Assembly (NCBI GenBank): GCA_958430865.1
Contig: CAUDNR010004456.1
Span: 69,872-122,619, forward strand
Length of the DNA: 52,748 nt
Direction: 5' to 3'
Source of the DNA: Entrophospora sp. SA101
Taxonomy: Eukaryota; Glomeromycota; Glomeromycetes; Entrophosporales; Entrophosporaceae
Shown: piece after piece, positions 50,942 to 52,748 of the stretch
Position numbering within the stretch: position 1 is the stretch's first letter
How the letters are laid out: every line of letters begins with the position of its first letter
Program-made: the position numbers and the translations under genes
Notes under the pieces: generated by a model
What the model was told of the DNA's origin: nothing
Database searches by the model: none
Seen by the model: the letters and a program-made list of their open reading frames with translations, nothing else

Positions 50942-51916
50942 TTAAATCCCATTGTTATTATAATTGTCTTTGTTGTTTTGTAAATTGTTTCTGTTATTTT
51001 TTAATATTTCATATACTGTCATACTAATAGAACTACTTGGTATCATCCATAGAACCCTTGCACTCATTCCTTTAGTAAATGCAATCAATCCACCCTCATT
51101 AATATACATTGATTTAATAATATCAATGGGTGATTTGATTGATTGTTGATTAGAAAATATGGTCTGCCATCTTGTCTTGACCACATCTAGAATATTTGAT
51201 ATTGATCCTGCTATTGTAATTGATATACTTGAATAGATAGCATAGTCAATATTACTATTACTGCTAGTATTGTTTTTGTTTAGAAAATTAATTTGTTTAA
51301 GTTTCTCATAAGTTGTAAAATATAAAATCGTATGTGGTACATAAACATATAATGACATCCAATATCCACGAAAAAATCCTAAAACTCCATCTATTCTAAC
51401 TATTCTTTTTATCATTGATAATGTATTGCTGCCACTGGTTGAATCTTGAATTTGCAGTTTACTTTTTAAAACTTCCATTGGCGTCCAAAAAGCCCCACTA
51501 ACTATCTCTGCTATAGTTCCACTAATCATATGATTTATCATCTTGTCATCTCTTATTCCAAAATTGTCTGATATATAATATTTTGATTTGTCATATATGT
51601 ATAAATACGTTGATGAAGCTGGCACGCCTAGCAATGTTGCTACCAATAATCCATTATAATAATCCATTAATGATGTGTTACGAATCAGCATAATTAGAGG
51701 CGAGCGTCTAATAGAATATTTGTACAAATTACGAAAATATGACGTTCTAACATTAATTTTGGCAGCAGAAACAACAAAATTATTAATATTAGAATTCACT
51801 GCTGTAGAAGTTTGAAGACGCACCCTAATAGTGTCAAGTGGATGTGTGATGATTCTTGAAATCATTGCTGCTATGCTTGAATCAATAATTGTGAAATTAT
51901 AAGATGATGATGTCAT
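50942..51916 (-). CDS. Mitochondrial carrier family protein (SLC25)
   Basis: Inner-membrane metabolite or ion carrier with three tandem repeats. A single exon of 324 aa, unusual here where most genes have several introns. The three signature motifs are HPLDTIRVRLQT (25-36), TPMEVLKSKLQIQ and ILDVVKTRWQT. The first two have the PxD/E-xxK/R form; in the third the Pro is replaced by Leu. The second repeat has GFFRGYWMSL, typical of the matrix helix. The loop between the first two helices is long, and the C-terminus is Asn-rich. The substrate cannot be assigned from what I can see. Confidence 0.9.
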   Translation of the reverse strand: MTSSSYNFTIIDSSIAAMISRIITHPLDTIRVRLQTSTAVNSNINNFVVSAAKINVRTSYFRNLYKYSIRRSPLIMLIRNTSLMDYYNGLLVATLLGVPASSTYLYIYDKSKYYISDNFGIRDDKMINHMISGTIAEIVSGAFWTPMEVLKSKLQIQDSTSGSNTLSMIKRIVRIDGVLGFFRGYWMSLYVYVPHTILYFTTYEKLKQINFLNKNNTSSNSNIDYAIYSSISITIAGSISNILDVVKTRWQTIFSNQQSIKSPIDIIKSMYINEGGLIAFTKGMSARVLWMIPSSSISMTVYEILKNNRNNLQNNKDNYNNNGI

Positions 51917-52748
51917 TTTTTTAAAAAAAAAATTTTATGAACGAGTGGGTGATTGATCATCTTTTATTTATCTGATCTACACGGATATGTTCAATGTGTT
52001 CTGATTGGTTGGATTCATCTCTAAAATAGAATCGAATTTTTATTTTTACATCAAATCAACTATGGAACCTAAAATTACAGCATTGTTGGAAGCATTTTGA
52101 AAAAGGATCAAGGGAAAACCCCGTTCTTTACGTGTTTAAATGAAGAAGAGCGTGAATTTGTGCATGAATTCTTTGGTGATCCTGAAATTAGAATCTCAAA
52201 CAGCACAGCCGGAAATTGATACTGAAAAGCTAGTCCAAATCCTCGAATCAAAGGTAAGCTTGCTTCATCAAACCTGGAGATGTGAAATTGCAGCCTTATG
52301 AAAGAAAAGCCGAACAAAACCCTGTTCAAGAAGCACCTCTTTATAAAGGAGATTTTATGTAGAAGTACCCTGGTCAATCCCATTTCAGACAATGAAGAAC
52401 ATTGTGTAGTATGGCAAAATGGAATTCAGACTGCAAAAGATATGTTCAAGGTGGAAGGAGTATAGTATGATCCTCATTCATTGCTATTGCTGGTGCATCA
52501 AGATTGCTCTCAACTTCTCATTCCACTTTACCACCCTTCCCAAGAACCTATACATCTACTACAAACCATTAACACCAGTCAACATATATTGGACGACACA
52601 CTTTTCAAGATCCTTCTGTTCAGGGAGATTTAACAAAATAACTGATCATTCGTTATATGTTTTTCCAAGCAGAGAAACCGAGAAGAAAGTAAACTTTATT
52701 TTTTTCATTTTGCGTTCACAATTGTAAACTAGTTTTTACATGATAAAA
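51917..52748. other. Carrier upstream region, then a compositionally distinct coding-like relic
   Basis: 51917-52050 is the upstream region of the carrier. From about 52057 the base composition becomes clearly less AT-rich and codon-like fragments appear on the plus strand in changing frames: MEPKITALLEAF then a stop, EEEREFVHEFFGDPEIR, IDTEKLVQILESK before a GTAAGC donor-like site, and HSLLLLVHQDCSQLLIPLYH further on. No single frame is open and no family is recognised. A decayed or frameshifted transposon or gene copy, or a gene with unusual introns continuing past the window. Confidence 0.35.

Overview
This is a eukaryotic nuclear window. It is very AT-rich and has many short GT-AG introns (mostly 60-110 bp), multi-exon genes 200-1,100 bp apart, and decayed repeats between them. 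The closest fit is a Glomeromycotina (arbuscular mycorrhizal) fungus of the Rhizophagus type. The main reason is the kinase at 26750-28295, with its CxxC..CxxC N-terminal region, HCDLHSGN catalytic loop and a subdomain XI typical of the hugely expanded kinase family of those fungi. The assignment comes from recognised families, not from a database search.

Layout. 1-5277 is gene-poor and repeat-rich. 5278-7329 is the N-terminal part of a DOA10/MARCH6-type ER ubiquitin ligase that ends inside an acidic repeat tract. 9270-16105 consists wholly of second copies of other parts of the window: 9270-14471 is an inverted, almost identical copy of 18098-23301; 14472-15073 is a direct copy of 5450-6051; 15067-16105 is an inverted copy of 1-1039 and stops exactly at an 835-base N gap (16106-16940). 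After the gap come the 3' end of tyrosyl-DNA phosphodiesterase 1 (17034-17841), an ANP32-like LRR/acidic nuclear protein (18083-19937), a rhomboid-like membrane protein (20537-22040, minus) and SAM50 (22254-24378), the last two divergent from a 213-bp promoter. The left copies of ANP32 and SAM50 are truncated at the breakpoints. The rhomboid gene is complete on the left, but its right copy carries a nonsense codon.

The rest reads as ordinary gene space: a kinase (26750-28295, minus), alanyl-tRNA synthetase with two in-frame starts (29278-33473), a transposase-like protein with a C-terminal RING-like zinc site (34288-37938), a cytochrome-b5 fused fatty-acid 2-hydroxylase (38604-39767), an unknown single-pass membrane protein (41993-43113), Rab7/Ypt7 (43737-44905), phosphoinositide-specific phospholipase C (45929-49630), a small unidentified gene (49723-50372) and a mitochondrial carrier (50942-51916, minus). 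Three short elements with terminal inverted repeats (26401, 33638, 41196) lie between genes.

The most notable feature is the mosaic of inverted and direct copies in the first 23 kb. It is either a template-switching rearrangement or an assembly chimera; the sequence alone cannot decide, but the breakpoints are exact and testable. I found no bacterial-type system, no CRISPR array and no convincing tRNA or rRNA gene. The genes are mostly housekeeping and do not form one pathway, though several touch membranes and lipids (DOA10, rhomboid-like, SAM50, fatty-acid hydroxylase, Ypt7, PLC, carrier).
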